A stretch of DNA of 32,972 nucleotides, taken from the IMG/VR virus record IMGVR_UViG_3300042691_021369, positions 1 to 32,972 of that record; one strand, given 5' to 3'. Origin of the DNA: a virus. Made by a program: the position numbers and the translations under genes. Below the pieces are notes generated by a model. The model did not search any database. It was not told the origin of the DNA and was given only the letters and a program-made list of their open reading frames with translations. Below, piece after piece: positions 6,458 to 13,177 of this stretch (its first letter is position 1; every line of letters starts with the position of its first letter).

Positions 6458-6665
6458 ATTTTACGGGTAATTTCCATATCCCTTTATCATTAACGGAGAT
6501 TCTTTCTGCCGTTCCCCAAGTGTTCTTTCTGAACATGCCCTTTATGTCTAAATATCCTGAACTATTTTTTTTCCAAATTATTAAATCGTAGTTATCCCAA
6601 AACGGATCTATATTCCTTGCCTTCTTTATGAAGACTTCTACACCCTTTTCAGTTAAATTTAACAT
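6438..6665 (-). CDS. Hypothetical protein at head of whiB operon
   Basis: 75 aa, with a beta-rich pattern containing aromatic residues (WGTAERISVNDKGIWKLP). AAGGA lies about 4 nt before ATG 6665. It is the first gene of the operon that includes WhiB. No family is recognised. Confidence 0.65.
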   Translation of the reverse strand: MLNLTEKGVEVFIKKARNIDPFWDNYDLIIWKKNSSGYLDIKGMFRKNTWGTAERISVNDKGIWKLPVKYVKHFK

Positions 6666-6685
6666 GCTGTCCTTTAATACATAAA

Positions 6686-6737
6686 CCGCAGCATCCCACT
6701 AATATATATTATACAGGTTTTGCTGCGGCTATGTCAA
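6686..6737 (-). promoter_or_regulatory. Promoter with flanking inverted repeat upstream of whiB operon
   Basis: TTGACA (6732-6737), an 18-nt spacer and TATAAT (6708-6713) form a near-consensus promoter. Perfect 8-base arms CCGCAGCA (6686-6693) and TGCTGCGG (6721-6728) bracket the -10 box, with one arm in the spacer and the other in the transcribed leader. The repeat may be an operator or a weak terminator of the upstream gene. Confidence 0.75.
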
Positions 6738-6740
6738 TAG

Positions 6741-7571
6741 CTATTTGATAAAAGTTCCATCCCATATGGACTTTTGTACTTTATCTACTGGTACGCAATT
6801 TGGAACCATGCGACCATTCTTTTCCTTCATGCCTACCTGACGATATCCAGTCCAGCATGCTTTAGTTAAATTATCCCACTTGTCTTCTTCTTCATCATCT
6901 GACTCGTAGTCTTCACCATTTTCTGATTTTGCTACTGGCCAATTTACTTCATTTTTCATTGGATCGCCAACTGGAGCGGGATTCTGATTTGAGGCTTCTT
7001 CTACTGGCATTTCTGACTCAGACTCTTCGCCTTCCTCTTCCTCTTCTGGCATTTCAATCATACCCTCAATTGCTTCCATTAGGTGTTCAATTACCATTCC
7101 AAGTTGTTCTTTAGTTACTTCTGCTCTGAGAGCCTTTGTAATTTCTTCATCATCTGGAATTTCAATTACAGTATCAAATGGCTCTACTGCATCTGTTAAC
7201 ATGTCTTTAATTTCATCAATAATATCATCTTGAGTTAATGACTTTTTCATATTCTTTTCACGTTCTACAATTTTACGAGACCAAGAGAATCCTGCATCTC
7301 CGCCCCAAGCATCCCACATAATGCGACCATTAGATGGATTAGATGTATTATAGAAGTCTTTACCCTTCTTATCTACTTCATGACGGGAGAAAAATGAATA
7401 CATGCGCTTAACTGTGGAAAGGCTTAATGTTTCTCCACGAGCAAGCTGACCTGCACGAGTCCAACCTACTGCTGTACCAGCACCAGTTGCCTTACCTTGT
7501 TCTTTCCAACGAATAGCCCTCTTTGCTGCTGACTTCATTCCAGCGGTGGGACTGTATCCTTCTTTAGCCAT
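6741..7571 (-). CDS. Head-region protein, acidic middle and CVP motif C-terminus
   Basis: This 276-aa protein has three parts. Residues 1-95 are a conserved phage domain with AAKRAIRWKE, TVKRMYSFFSRHEVDKKG and GRIMWDAWGGD, which I recall next to or fused with prohead proteases and portal-region proteins. Residues 100-235 are helical and very acidic (EEEEEGEESESEMP). Residues 240-276 carry ACWTGYRQVGMKEKNG and VPNCVP, another small conserved phage module. It has AGGAGA upstream of the start and TAATG coupling with the preceding 47-aa gene. The name is uncertain; a head assembly or virion role is inferred from domain company. Confidence 0.7.
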   Translation of the reverse strand: MAKEGYSPTAGMKSAAKRAIRWKEQGKATGAGTAVGWTRAGQLARGETLSLSTVKRMYSFFSRHEVDKKGKDFYNTSNPSNGRIMWDAWGGDAGFSWSRKIVEREKNMKKSLTQDDIIDEIKDMLTDAVEPFDTVIEIPDDEEITKALRAEVTKEQLGMVIEHLMEAIEGMIEMPEEEEEGEESESEMPVEEASNQNPAPVGDPMKNEVNWPVAKSENGEDYESDDEEEDKWDNLTKACWTGYRQVGMKEKNGRMVPNCVPVDKVQKSIWDGTFIK

Positions 7572-7714
7572 TATTTCTCCTTTACGCTAATAACTTTAAC
7601 AGATTTAACTTCATCATCGATGCCAAAAATATCGTTAACATATTCTGTAGCATCTTCTTCGCTAAATGCTTCTACTTCTGCATTTATCTCAATTTTAATA
7701 TTGTAAGATTTCAT
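7571..7714 (-). CDS. 47-aa hypothetical protein
   Basis: ATG 7714 opens a 47-codon frame by TAATG overlap with the endolysin stop, and its TAA overlaps the next ATG. The pattern is beta-alpha-beta (SYNIKIEINAEVEAFSEED and so on), a common small phage fold of unknown role. Confidence 0.7.
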   Translation of the reverse strand: MKSYNIKIEINAEVEAFSEEDATEYVNDIFGIDDEVKSVKVISVKEK

Positions 7715-8307
7715 TACTTACCGCAGGTTAGGCATACACCACTAGCTGTTGCTGCTGGTTTTGCTGCGCCTCCAGTTTTAAACTTTGGACGACCAAATCC
7801 TACGATGGAAACCATTACTCCTGCTTTATTTTTCTTATAAGCACGAAGTTGTTTACAACACTCTCCACCATTTCGCTGACTTCCCTTTTTATTTGAAGAA
7901 GTGTTTCCTTCAATACACCATACGGTCCCATCTTCGTTATCTTCAATAACAATTCCGACATGAGAAATACGATCAACGCCATCTGAGGGGAAATCAAAAT
8001 AGGCAATATCTCCTGGCTCAGGATCAGCGATGTCTCCGTCAATCCAAGCGTTTGCTTTCTTGAATGCTGCCGCTCCTCCTGGTGTATATACTGTATTTGG
8101 AATCTTGACTCCTGCTTCGTTTGCACACCAATTTACAAAACTTCCACACCAAGGTTGGAAATTTGCCTTGGTGTACGCTCCGTATTTTGTCTCGTTGTCT
8201 TTTGGTCCCTCAATATATCCTACTTGAGACTTAGCAACTTGGATTAAGCGAGCAGCACTACCTTTAGGTGCTTTTGCTGTTTCTGCTGGAACTGGAAAAT
8301 CTGTCAT
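7714..8307 (-). CDS. Endolysin, CHAP-type amidase/peptidase
   Basis: This 197-aa protein has a CHAP domain covering residues 18-170. The catalytic Cys is C54 in PWCGSFVNW, His H116 in RISHVGIVI, and the acidic/Asn residues are in IEGNTSSN (E133, N135). It would cleave peptidoglycan cross-links or stem peptides during lysis. A short tail (GVCLTCGK) with two cysteines may bind metal or wall. There is no signal peptide, so release should need a holin. Candidate two-segment membrane genes lie immediately upstream (8307-8750) and at 8981-9178. Confidence 0.92.
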   Translation of the reverse strand: MTDFPVPAETAKAPKGSAARLIQVAKSQVGYIEGPKDNETKYGAYTKANFQPWCGSFVNWCANEAGVKIPNTVYTPGGAAAFKKANAWIDGDIADPEPGDIAYFDFPSDGVDRISHVGIVIEDNEDGTVWCIEGNTSSNKKGSQRNGGECCKQLRAYKKNKAGVMVSIVGFGRPKFKTGGAAKPAATASGVCLTCGK

Positions 8308-8750
8308 TATTCTTTATCCCAATCTGTGTCAACTGGCTGTTCTGCTGGCATTGAACCATCAGGCTTCTTGGCAAGACGTGCTCTTACTTCATCAAGCTCA
8401 GCGTCAAGCTTATCTTCTGACATTCTAATTTCTGATTCAAGCTTTTTATCAGCCTGAGTGTTTTTAGCATCCATCTCTTTATTATCGAGTTGTGCCTTCA
8501 TAATATCCTTAGCACCACTTTGTCCAATCAATAGACCCGCCAAAGTTCCTGTGATAAATGTTGCAACAGAACCTAATACATTGAAGAACATCTTATCATT
8601 TTCAGATTGTGCTCCAATTGGTTGTGAAACAAAAAGTAGTCCGTATAAAATTCCTACGGAAGTAAGAAATAAAATTGAACCAAGCGTGATGCCTAGAATA
8701 AATTTTAATCTTGCGTCAAGATCTTGTGGTGTTAATCTTTCTTTAGCCAT
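8307..8750 (-). CDS. Two-segment membrane protein, holin candidate
   Basis: 147 aa with transmembrane segments at 16-41 and 55-77 and a long charged helical tail (80-147). It is next to the endolysin by TAATG overlap, the usual holin position. The long coiled tail is atypical for a classic holin, so a membrane-scaffold role is possible. It overlaps the lipoprotein gene by 8 nt. Confidence 0.65.
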   Translation of the reverse strand: MAKERLTPQDLDARLKFILGITLGSILFLTSVGILYGLLFVSQPIGAQSENDKMFFNVLGSVATFITGTLAGLLIGQSGAKDIMKAQLDNKEMDAKNTQADKKLESEIRMSEDKLDAELDEVRARLAKKPDGSMPAEQPVDTDWDKE

Positions 8751-8964
8751 TATTTACCTTATTCTTTTCATATTCAGCCCAGACTTCTTCTCCAACCATA
8801 TCTCTAGAACATGTTCCTGATGCTTCACAAATTGGTGGATTGCACTCTGCATTTCCCCAATTGGCTGGATCTTGGCATGGATAACGATAAGATCCCTGAT
8901 ATCCGCATGAAGTCAGGGTTACAATTAGCATTAAGCTTACCAATGAGGCTGTTAATTTTCTCAT
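8743..8964 (-). CDS. Small lipoprotein
   Basis: 73 aa with an N-terminal hydrophobic signal and a lipobox LTSC ending at C20, so the mature protein would be a diacylglyceryl-anchored, Cys-rich peptide (Cys at 20, 30, 41, 46, 52). Similar short phage lipoproteins are known to mediate superinfection exclusion, but no such evidence exists here. It has its own -10 box 6 nt upstream. Confidence 0.75.
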   Translation of the reverse strand: MRKLTASLVSLMLIVTLTSCGYQGSYRYPCQDPANWGNAECNPPICEASGTCSRDMVGEEVWAEYEKNKVNNG

Positions 8965-8970
8965 ATGGCT

Positions 8971-8976
8971 ATTATA
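8971..8976 (-). promoter_or_regulatory. -10 box for leaderless lipoprotein gene
   Basis: TATAAT exactly 6 nt before ATG 8964. It overlaps neither neighbour's coding sequence but lies 4 nt past the upstream gene's stop. The -35 is weak (TCGAAA-like). Confidence 0.6.
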
Positions 8977-8980
8977 GCAT

Positions 8981-9178
8981 TTATTCGTCTTCTTTTCGAA
9001 GGGGTATGGTAATTAACCAAATAATGGTTGCTGCTATTGTTGCCAGCCCGACGACATCTTGGGCGGTTCCAGTAAGGGTGAGCCAAGCGATAAAAAAGCC
9101 TAAAAGGGTCCAGACCTGGGCTATGCTCTCCTTGATTGCCTCCCATATCCAATTAAAGAAACCTTTAATTATTTTCAT
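8981..9178 (-). CDS. Small membrane protein, second holin candidate
   Basis: 65 aa with two hydrophobic segments (about 21-37 and 42-60), a Trp-rich amphipathic N-terminus and a charged C-terminus (RKEDE). It is coupled to the stop of the PA14 protein gene (TAATG). Size and topology are typical of class II holins, and it is in the lysis neighbourhood. AGGAGG precedes the start. Confidence 0.65.
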   Translation of the reverse strand: MKIIKGFFNWIWEAIKESIAQVWTLLGFFIAWLTLTGTAQDVVGLATIAATIIWLITIPLRKEDE

Positions 9179-11169
9179 TATATCCTCCTAGTCATGGCTG
9201 CTGCCACAATATTTGCTGCAATAACTACTGGCACAATTACTTCCTGTGCTTTTTCTCTCTGGTCATCTGTCATATCAGATCCCCAATTTGAAATATCAAA
9301 TAGTTTTTCAAAATCTATATCTGCAATTGCTCCAATTGGGTCTGATAAAAATGCTTCTGTAGCAACTTCTGTTGTAGCATCTGCTAATGTATATGGCATA
9401 GGAGCACTAGCGTTTTCTTTTATTCTATCACCAAATTCTTCCAAAGCTTTTGCAACTGTTGGTTCTGATGCTGCTAATGCTGCTACTATTGCTAATTCTT
9501 CTGTTTTAATTCCAAGACCTTGTGCTACCGCCGCTTTTTGTTCTGGACTTAATTTAGTTAATGTATCTTTGCTTGTTAAATCTGCAATTAGGTTTGCCGT
9601 CTCTTCTGTGATAGCATTAGGTTGTGATGGTTCTTCAGAAGGTTCAGCGGGAGTTGGCTCTGGTTCAGGAGTTGGCTCTAGATCTGTATCCGATGGCTGA
9701 GGTGAAGGCTCTGGTGAAGGCTCAGGAGTGGGCTCTGGATCATCAGTTACATCTGGCTTCGGTTCATCTGTGGTATCAGAACTTGGCTCTGGAGTGGGAT
9801 CGACTGGTTCTGTTTGCTCAGGCGATGGTTCAGGAGAAGGTTCAGGCGTAAGTTCTGGAGTAGGTTCTGGCGTTGGTTGTGGTTGATTTGCCATAGCAGC
9901 AGCAATTGCTGCTTGAACTCTTTGTTGCTCTTCAAATGTCCATTGCTTAGTATATTCTTCCTGAGCATCTAAAATTGCTTCTTGCATATCAGATATAGCA
10001 GTATTATAAGTAGTTACAGATTCATTATAGTTATTTGTTGCTGTTGTCAGGTTTTGATCAGCAGTTGTTAGATTTTGTTCTGCTGCTGTAAGGTTTTGTG
10101 TAGCAGTTGTTAAGCTTGAATTGTATTGAGTTAATTTATTATTCTCAGTATTATAGTAAGAAACTTTATTATTATAAATTTCTTGGACCGTTTGCTGTTC
10201 TGACACTGCTTCATTGTATGCATCTATTTGTGATTGCGTTGCACCAGATCCATATAAAAATGTATTAAGATTACAGCTAAATCCTACTCCCCATCCTCCA
10301 GTATAATCGCATCCTGCTCCTGTCCAGCCTCCTGGAATTGCCCATCCAAGATGATAATAACCTGGGCCTCCGCCGTTATACCACCATATCTCTACATCTA
10401 AAGTTTTATCTTGACTGACGTCATAAACTGGAGAGTATTCGCTCCAGGAAGATCCTTTTTCTACCCATTCATCAATTGCAAGTTGTCCGTCTATATACAT
10501 TCTAAATCCATCATCTGTATATCCAGCAAAATAGGTACTGGTCCAATGAGAAGGAACTGTAATCTTTCCAGTAAATTTAACTATAAAATCTTCATACCTA
10601 CCACATACTGGTGGCTGCATAGAGTTTGAATTCCATACTCCAGTACATATAACTGCGTCTGGGATTGCTACTCCACCAAATCCTCTTGTAAGATAATATA
10701 CTGTATATTGTAATCCAGAATTACCAGCATTTTGAACGGCAGCCTGTGTTGTCTGAACATTTAAATTAGCTATATCTAAAACATCTTGAGCATCATTTTT
10801 GTCTTCTAATGCTAAATTAACTGTGACTGTTTGTCCATCTACTGCTGATTGAGCAGATGTTTTATTACTTGTAGCCGTATTTTTTGCAATAACTGCTGCA
10901 TCATATTCTGATTGTTTAGTGTTCTTATCTGCCTGCTTTGCATCCATATCTGCTTTTGCAGCAACTGCTGAATCATACTTACTATTTGCTATATCTATTA
11001 AAGCCTGTGTTGAAGCCTTTTCATTGAGTTTTTGAACATCCGCCTCAAGTTGTTCTATTTGTGCAGCGGCAATAGATAATGGATCGTCGCTATAAGCAGG
11101 TGTAAGAAATAGCCAACCAAACCCTAAAATGGCGGCTAAAGATAATCTCCATGCTTTTGTCCTAGTCAA
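9178..11169 (-). CDS. Secreted PA14-domain coiled-coil adhesin-like protein
   Basis: A 663-aa protein from a TTG start at 11169 (AAGGAG 7 nt upstream; no nearer ATG). Residues 1-27 are a signal peptide. Residues 30-145 form a coiled coil. Residues 152-300 form a PA14-like domain (YFAGYTDDGFRMYIDG at 213-228), a fold that often binds sugars. Residues 315-420 are a second coiled coil with repeated QNLTTA units. Residues 430-515 are a Pro/Thr/Glu linker. The remainder (520-663) is helical with a hydrophobic C-terminus. It precedes holin and lysis genes, so it could be a surface or receptor-binding protein, or an adhesin made in the infected host. Confidence 0.8.
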   Translation of the reverse strand: MTRTKAWRLSLAAILGFGWLFLTPAYSDDPLSIAAAQIEQLEADVQKLNEKASTQALIDIANSKYDSAVAAKADMDAKQADKNTKQSEYDAAVIAKNTATSNKTSAQSAVDGQTVTVNLALEDKNDAQDVLDIANLNVQTTQAAVQNAGNSGLQYTVYYLTRGFGGVAIPDAVICTGVWNSNSMQPPVCGRYEDFIVKFTGKITVPSHWTSTYFAGYTDDGFRMYIDGQLAIDEWVEKGSSWSEYSPVYDVSQDKTLDVEIWWYNGGGPGYYHLGWAIPGGWTGAGCDYTGGWGVGFSCNLNTFLYGSGATQSQIDAYNEAVSEQQTVQEIYNNKVSYYNTENNKLTQYNSSLTTATQNLTAAEQNLTTADQNLTTATNNYNESVTTYNTAISDMQEAILDAQEEYTKQWTFEEQQRVQAAIAAAMANQPQPTPEPTPELTPEPSPEPSPEQTEPVDPTPEPSSDTTDEPKPDVTDDPEPTPEPSPEPSPQPSDTDLEPTPEPEPTPAEPSEEPSQPNAITEETANLIADLTSKDTLTKLSPEQKAAVAQGLGIKTEELAIVAALAASEPTVAKALEEFGDRIKENASAPMPYTLADATTEVATEAFLSDPIGAIADIDFEKLFDISNWGSDMTDDQREKAQEVIVPVVIAANIVAAAMTRRI

Positions 11170-11179
11170 CTAATAACTC

Positions 11180-11211
11180 CTTGTTATAAATCTTATAACA
11201 AGTTAATTATA
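11180..11211 (-). promoter_or_regulatory. Promoter with palindromic leader hairpin for PA14 gene
   Basis: TATAAT (11206-11211) is followed by a perfect 10-base inverted repeat, CTTGTTATAA/TTATAACAAG (11180-11202, 3-nt spacer). Its left arm touches the AAGGAG ribosome-binding site. The repeat spans the likely transcription start. It could be an operator or a hairpin that hides the ribosome site and the TTG. Confidence 0.7.
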
Positions 11212-11219
11212 TCATTGAC

Positions 11220-11402
11220 TTACTTAGCGTTGTCTGTTTTGTAAAAGCCAGTACCTTTAAACTGAATGCCAAATGTGCCGAACTGCTTAACCATTGCAGC
11301 ACCACATTTATCACATAACTCTGTCATAGTTGATTCACTAATTGGTTTGTTAACTTCTTTAGTGTGTTCACATATGATACATTTATAATCGTAGTTTGGC
11401 AC
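11220..11402 (-). CDS. FmdB-family zinc ribbon protein
   Basis: 60 aa with MPNYDYKC, the CxxC pairs C8/C11 and C30/C33 and the tail GTGFYKTD, the FmdB/CxxC_CxxC_SSSS pattern. The start is GTG at 11402, with AGGAG 4 nt upstream. FmdB-type proteins are small putative regulators of unknown mechanism. It has a dedicated, structured leader (11403-11499). Confidence 0.85.
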   Translation of the reverse strand: MPNYDYKCIICEHTKEVNKPISESTMTELCDKCGAAMVKQFGTFGIQFKGTGFYKTDNAK

Positions 11403-11505
11403 ATCTCTCCTTAAATTTTAATGAGCAGTTTATACACATGCTCAGGTGTATCCTAAGGCGTAACTATTAGCCCGTGCCCCATCCGAATGGGACAAGACTA
11501 TTATA
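11403..11505 (-). promoter_or_regulatory. Promoter and structured 5' leader (candidate cis-regulatory RNA)
   Basis: TATAAT sits at 11500-11505, beside the hsp20 stop. The ~90-nt leader has a CCCAT/ATGGG hairpin with loop TCGG (11478-11491). It also holds a CTTAGG/CCTGAG hairpin (11441-11457) and a TGAGCA/TGCTCA hairpin (11422-11444). These last two share bases, so they cannot form together. No known riboswitch family is recognised. Confidence 0.6.
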
Positions 11506-11507
11506 CC

Positions 11508-11927
11508 TTACTTGATTTTGATTGTCTTAGGCTTTTTGTCTTCTGGTACAATTTTTTCGACTGTGACAGACAACAAACCGTTCTTTAATTCAGCACCAGT
11601 AACTTCCATATATTCACCAAGCGCAAATGTGCGGGTAAATTTACGAGCAGCAATTCCTTTATGAACTGCTTCACCAGTTTCTTCTGTAGCAACTTCTCCC
11701 TTAATAACAAGAGTTCCGTTATCTACTGTGACATCTACATCTTTTTTATCGAACCCCGCCAAAGCTAGGTCGACACGAAAGATATCATCCTCTACCTTTA
11801 CAATATTGTAAGGTGGATATGACTGATGTGATGCTGTTGTATGTACTGAATTTAGGCGATCAACCATCCCGTTGAAGCCAATAAAAAAGGGATCCTTGAA
11901 AAGGTCCCATGTATATGTTGTAACCAT
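11508..11927 (-). CDS. Small heat-shock protein Hsp20
   Basis: 139 aa with a complete alpha-crystallin domain (residues about 40-139): VDLALAGFDKKDVDV, a variable loop and GLLSVTVEK near the end, plus the C-terminal (K)IKIK segment. Small heat-shock proteins hold unfolding proteins in an ATP-independent way. Hsp20 is frequent in phages of aquatic hosts. It has AAGGAGGA 5 nt upstream and its own promoter. Confidence 0.93.
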   Translation of the reverse strand: MVTTYTWDLFKDPFFIGFNGMVDRLNSVHTTASHQSYPPYNIVKVEDDIFRVDLALAGFDKKDVDVTVDNGTLVIKGEVATEETGEAVHKGIAARKFTRTFALGEYMEVTGAELKNGLLSVTVEKIVPEDKKPKTIKIK

Positions 11928-11955
11928 TTTATTCCTCCTTTAAGCGAATAAATTA

Positions 11956-12015
11956 ATATGTGGGCCCCTTATGGCGACCCACATATATTATAGCAAATAT
12001 TTATTTACTAGTAAA
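11956..12015 (-). promoter_or_regulatory. hsp20 promoter with hairpin at the transcript start
   Basis: TTTACT (12010-12015), a 17-nt spacer and TATAAT (11987-11992). The perfect 9-base arms ATATGTGGG (11956-11964) and CCCACATAT (11978-11986) begin right after the -10 box, so the mRNA would start inside a stable hairpin. It could be an operator or a 5' stabiliser. Confidence 0.7.
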
Positions 12016-12187
12016 TTTTCTTTTTCTTATCCTGCATTTTTTGCTCATTTGCAGTTGCTGCATATAGAGCTCTTTGATGTGCTTCTGCTCTGCCCTTTGA
12101 TGGGTGGCATCCTTTTAGTTCACCTTTATCATTTACTACTGCCCAACCTTTACATCCAGCAGCACCTTGTTTAACGTCGTATGGCAT
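12008..12187 (-). CDS. Conserved phage mini-protein (GC..GWAV / GCH motif)
   Basis: 59 aa reading MPYDVKQGAAGCKGWAVVND with GCHPSKGRAEAHQRALYAA further on. I recognise this as a common small module in phage genomes, often fused to head proteins or proteases. C12, C27 and H28 may bind metal. AGGAGG precedes ATG 12187. The hsp20 promoter starts at its 3' end. Confidence 0.75.
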   Translation of the reverse strand: MPYDVKQGAAGCKGWAVVNDKGELKGCHPSKGRAEAHQRALYAATANEQKMQDKKKKIY

Positions 12188-12195
12188 ATATCCTC

Positions 12196-12510
12196 CTAAT
12201 CGTTTGGTATTTCTGGCATCTCCATAGGAAGAATGCCCATTTCTTTTGCAAGCTTAAATCCTTCTGGACTTAAATTAATTGTAGCTTCTAAATTCTCGTC
12301 ATAATCAACTTGCATATGACCATCCATATACAACTGCATCAGAGCCTTATCTACATAATTAATATGTGCTTCCCATAATTCTGGGGCAGAATCTTTAGCA
12401 GATTCATTTATAGCAAATATGAACTCTCCGCTTTCATCAACTCCAGCAATTTCTACAGCACCAATCTCGATATATCGCTCTAGTCTTTCGCTACTCTCTT
12501 GATCGTCCAT
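12196..12510 (-). CDS. Hypothetical acidic protein
   Basis: 104 aa, acidic, with a possible winged-helix-like pattern in the middle (WEAHINYVDKALMQLYMDG, then LSPEGFKLAKEMG). No family is recognised. A -10 box is 6 nt upstream of ATG 12510. It probably shares a transcript with the 59-aa gene. Confidence 0.65.
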   Translation of the reverse strand: MDDQESSERLERYIEIGAVEIAGVDESGEFIFAINESAKDSAPELWEAHINYVDKALMQLYMDGHMQVDYDENLEATINLSPEGFKLAKEMGILPMEMPEIPND

Positions 12511-12512
12511 AA

Positions 12513-12920
12513 CTATATTATACCAATTCTATTTTGATTCCTGTTGTAGGTTCGAATACAGTGACAATTAGCACATACTATATCGCATTTTGCCATTTCT
12601 TCTAGGCCTTTTTCCCTACTAATACGTGAATATATTTCACTGACGCTACCGACCTTTTCAAACTCTGGCTTATGATCAAACTGAAGCATATAATGAGGAT
12701 ACTTTTCTCCACAATCTATGCAACCAGATGCTTCTTTTATTTCCCATACTTCTCTGCGTCTACGGGCTTTACTCAGATTACTTCTTTTTAAAGTTTTTTG
12801 ATGCTGTCCATCGCCAAGATAATGGGCTATAGTTCCTTTCGAGCATTGAAGGATAGCCTGTATTTGTCTGTAGGATTTACCCTCAGACCTGAGTTGTAAA
12901 ATATTTTCTTTGAGTGTCAT
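12513..12920 (-). CDS. HNH endonuclease with N-terminal HTH
   Basis: 135 aa with an N-terminal helix-turn-helix (residues 7-36, SYRQIQAILQCSKGTI), then an HNH module: CxxC at C67/C70, FDHK with H83, and a CDIVCANCH cluster (C112, C116, C119, H120). The zinc-coordinating cysteines suggest the TreN-like or phage-packaging HNH class. It lies just after the terminase genes, the usual place of HNH nucleases that assist headful or cos packaging. A free-standing homing endonuclease is the alternative. A -10 box lies 7 nt before the start, so the message may be leaderless. Confidence 0.85.
   Translation of the reverse strand: MTLKENILQLRSEGKSYRQIQAILQCSKGTIAHYLGDGQHQKTLKRSNLSKARRRREVWEIKEASGCIDCGEKYPHYMLQFDHKPEFEKVGSVSEIYSRISREKGLEEMAKCDIVCANCHCIRTYNRNQNRIGII
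12517..12522 (-). promoter_or_regulatory. -10 box for leaderless acidic-protein gene
   Basis: TATAAT exactly 6 nt before ATG 12510, within the last codons of the upstream HNH gene (stop at 12513-12515). The -35 is weak. Confidence 0.6.
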
Positions 12921-12925
12921 TGATA

Positions 12926-13177
12926 CTATTGTAATGTACCGTCTTCGTTTTTGTCAATAGTTGACTCTACTAATTGCTGTACATATTCTGAAAAATGTTT
13001 TCTGATATTTCCTGGTGGCCTTGACCCAGAAGCCTTCCAGATTCTCTTATATTCAATTACATTTGAAAATGTAGTTGGGCACAGCATATTACCATCATAC
13101 TCTTTTAATACAGTTGGAAGCGGTACATGCTTGCCACAACATTTACATTCTTTAGCTTTATCTTGGTATATGCTCAT
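12926..13177 (-). CDS. Cys-rich hypothetical protein
   Basis: 83 aa with CKCCGKH (C11, C13, C14) and C33, a probable zinc site. It overlaps the terminase stop as ATGA and is cotranslated with it. It lies between TerL and the HNH gene, which hints at a packaging accessory role. No family is recognised. Confidence 0.65.
   Translation of the reverse strand: MSIYQDKAKECKCCGKHVPLPTVLKEYDGNMLCPTTFSNVIEYKRIWKASGSRPPGNIRKHFSEYVQQLVESTIDKNEDGTLQ
12928..12957 (-). promoter_or_regulatory. Promoter for leaderless HNH gene
   Basis: TTGACA (12952-12957), an 18-nt spacer and TACAAT (12928-12933), with 7 nt to ATG 12920. It lies within the end of the upstream gene. Confidence 0.6.

Noticed and set aside
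9194-9700. 168-aa open frame on the plus strand
   Set aside because: It is opposite the Pro/Glu-rich and C-terminal part of the PA14 gene, with low-complexity Ser/Gly content expected from the complement. No start signals.
9600-9890. Tandem repeat region as a mobile or recombination element
   Set aside because: The short repeats encode the Pro/Thr/Glu linker of the PA14 protein. They stay in frame and have no flanking target-site duplications.
11403-11505. Possible tRNA or terminator for hsp20 in the leader
   Set aside because: No tRNA cloverleaf can be drawn, and the CCCAT/ATGGG hairpin is not followed by a T-run. A leader with alternative hairpins fits better.
12541-12565. GGTTCGAAT, resembling a tRNA T-loop
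   Set aside because: The flanking bases do not pair as a T-stem and no acceptor or anticodon arms fit. The segment lies in the HNH coding sequence.
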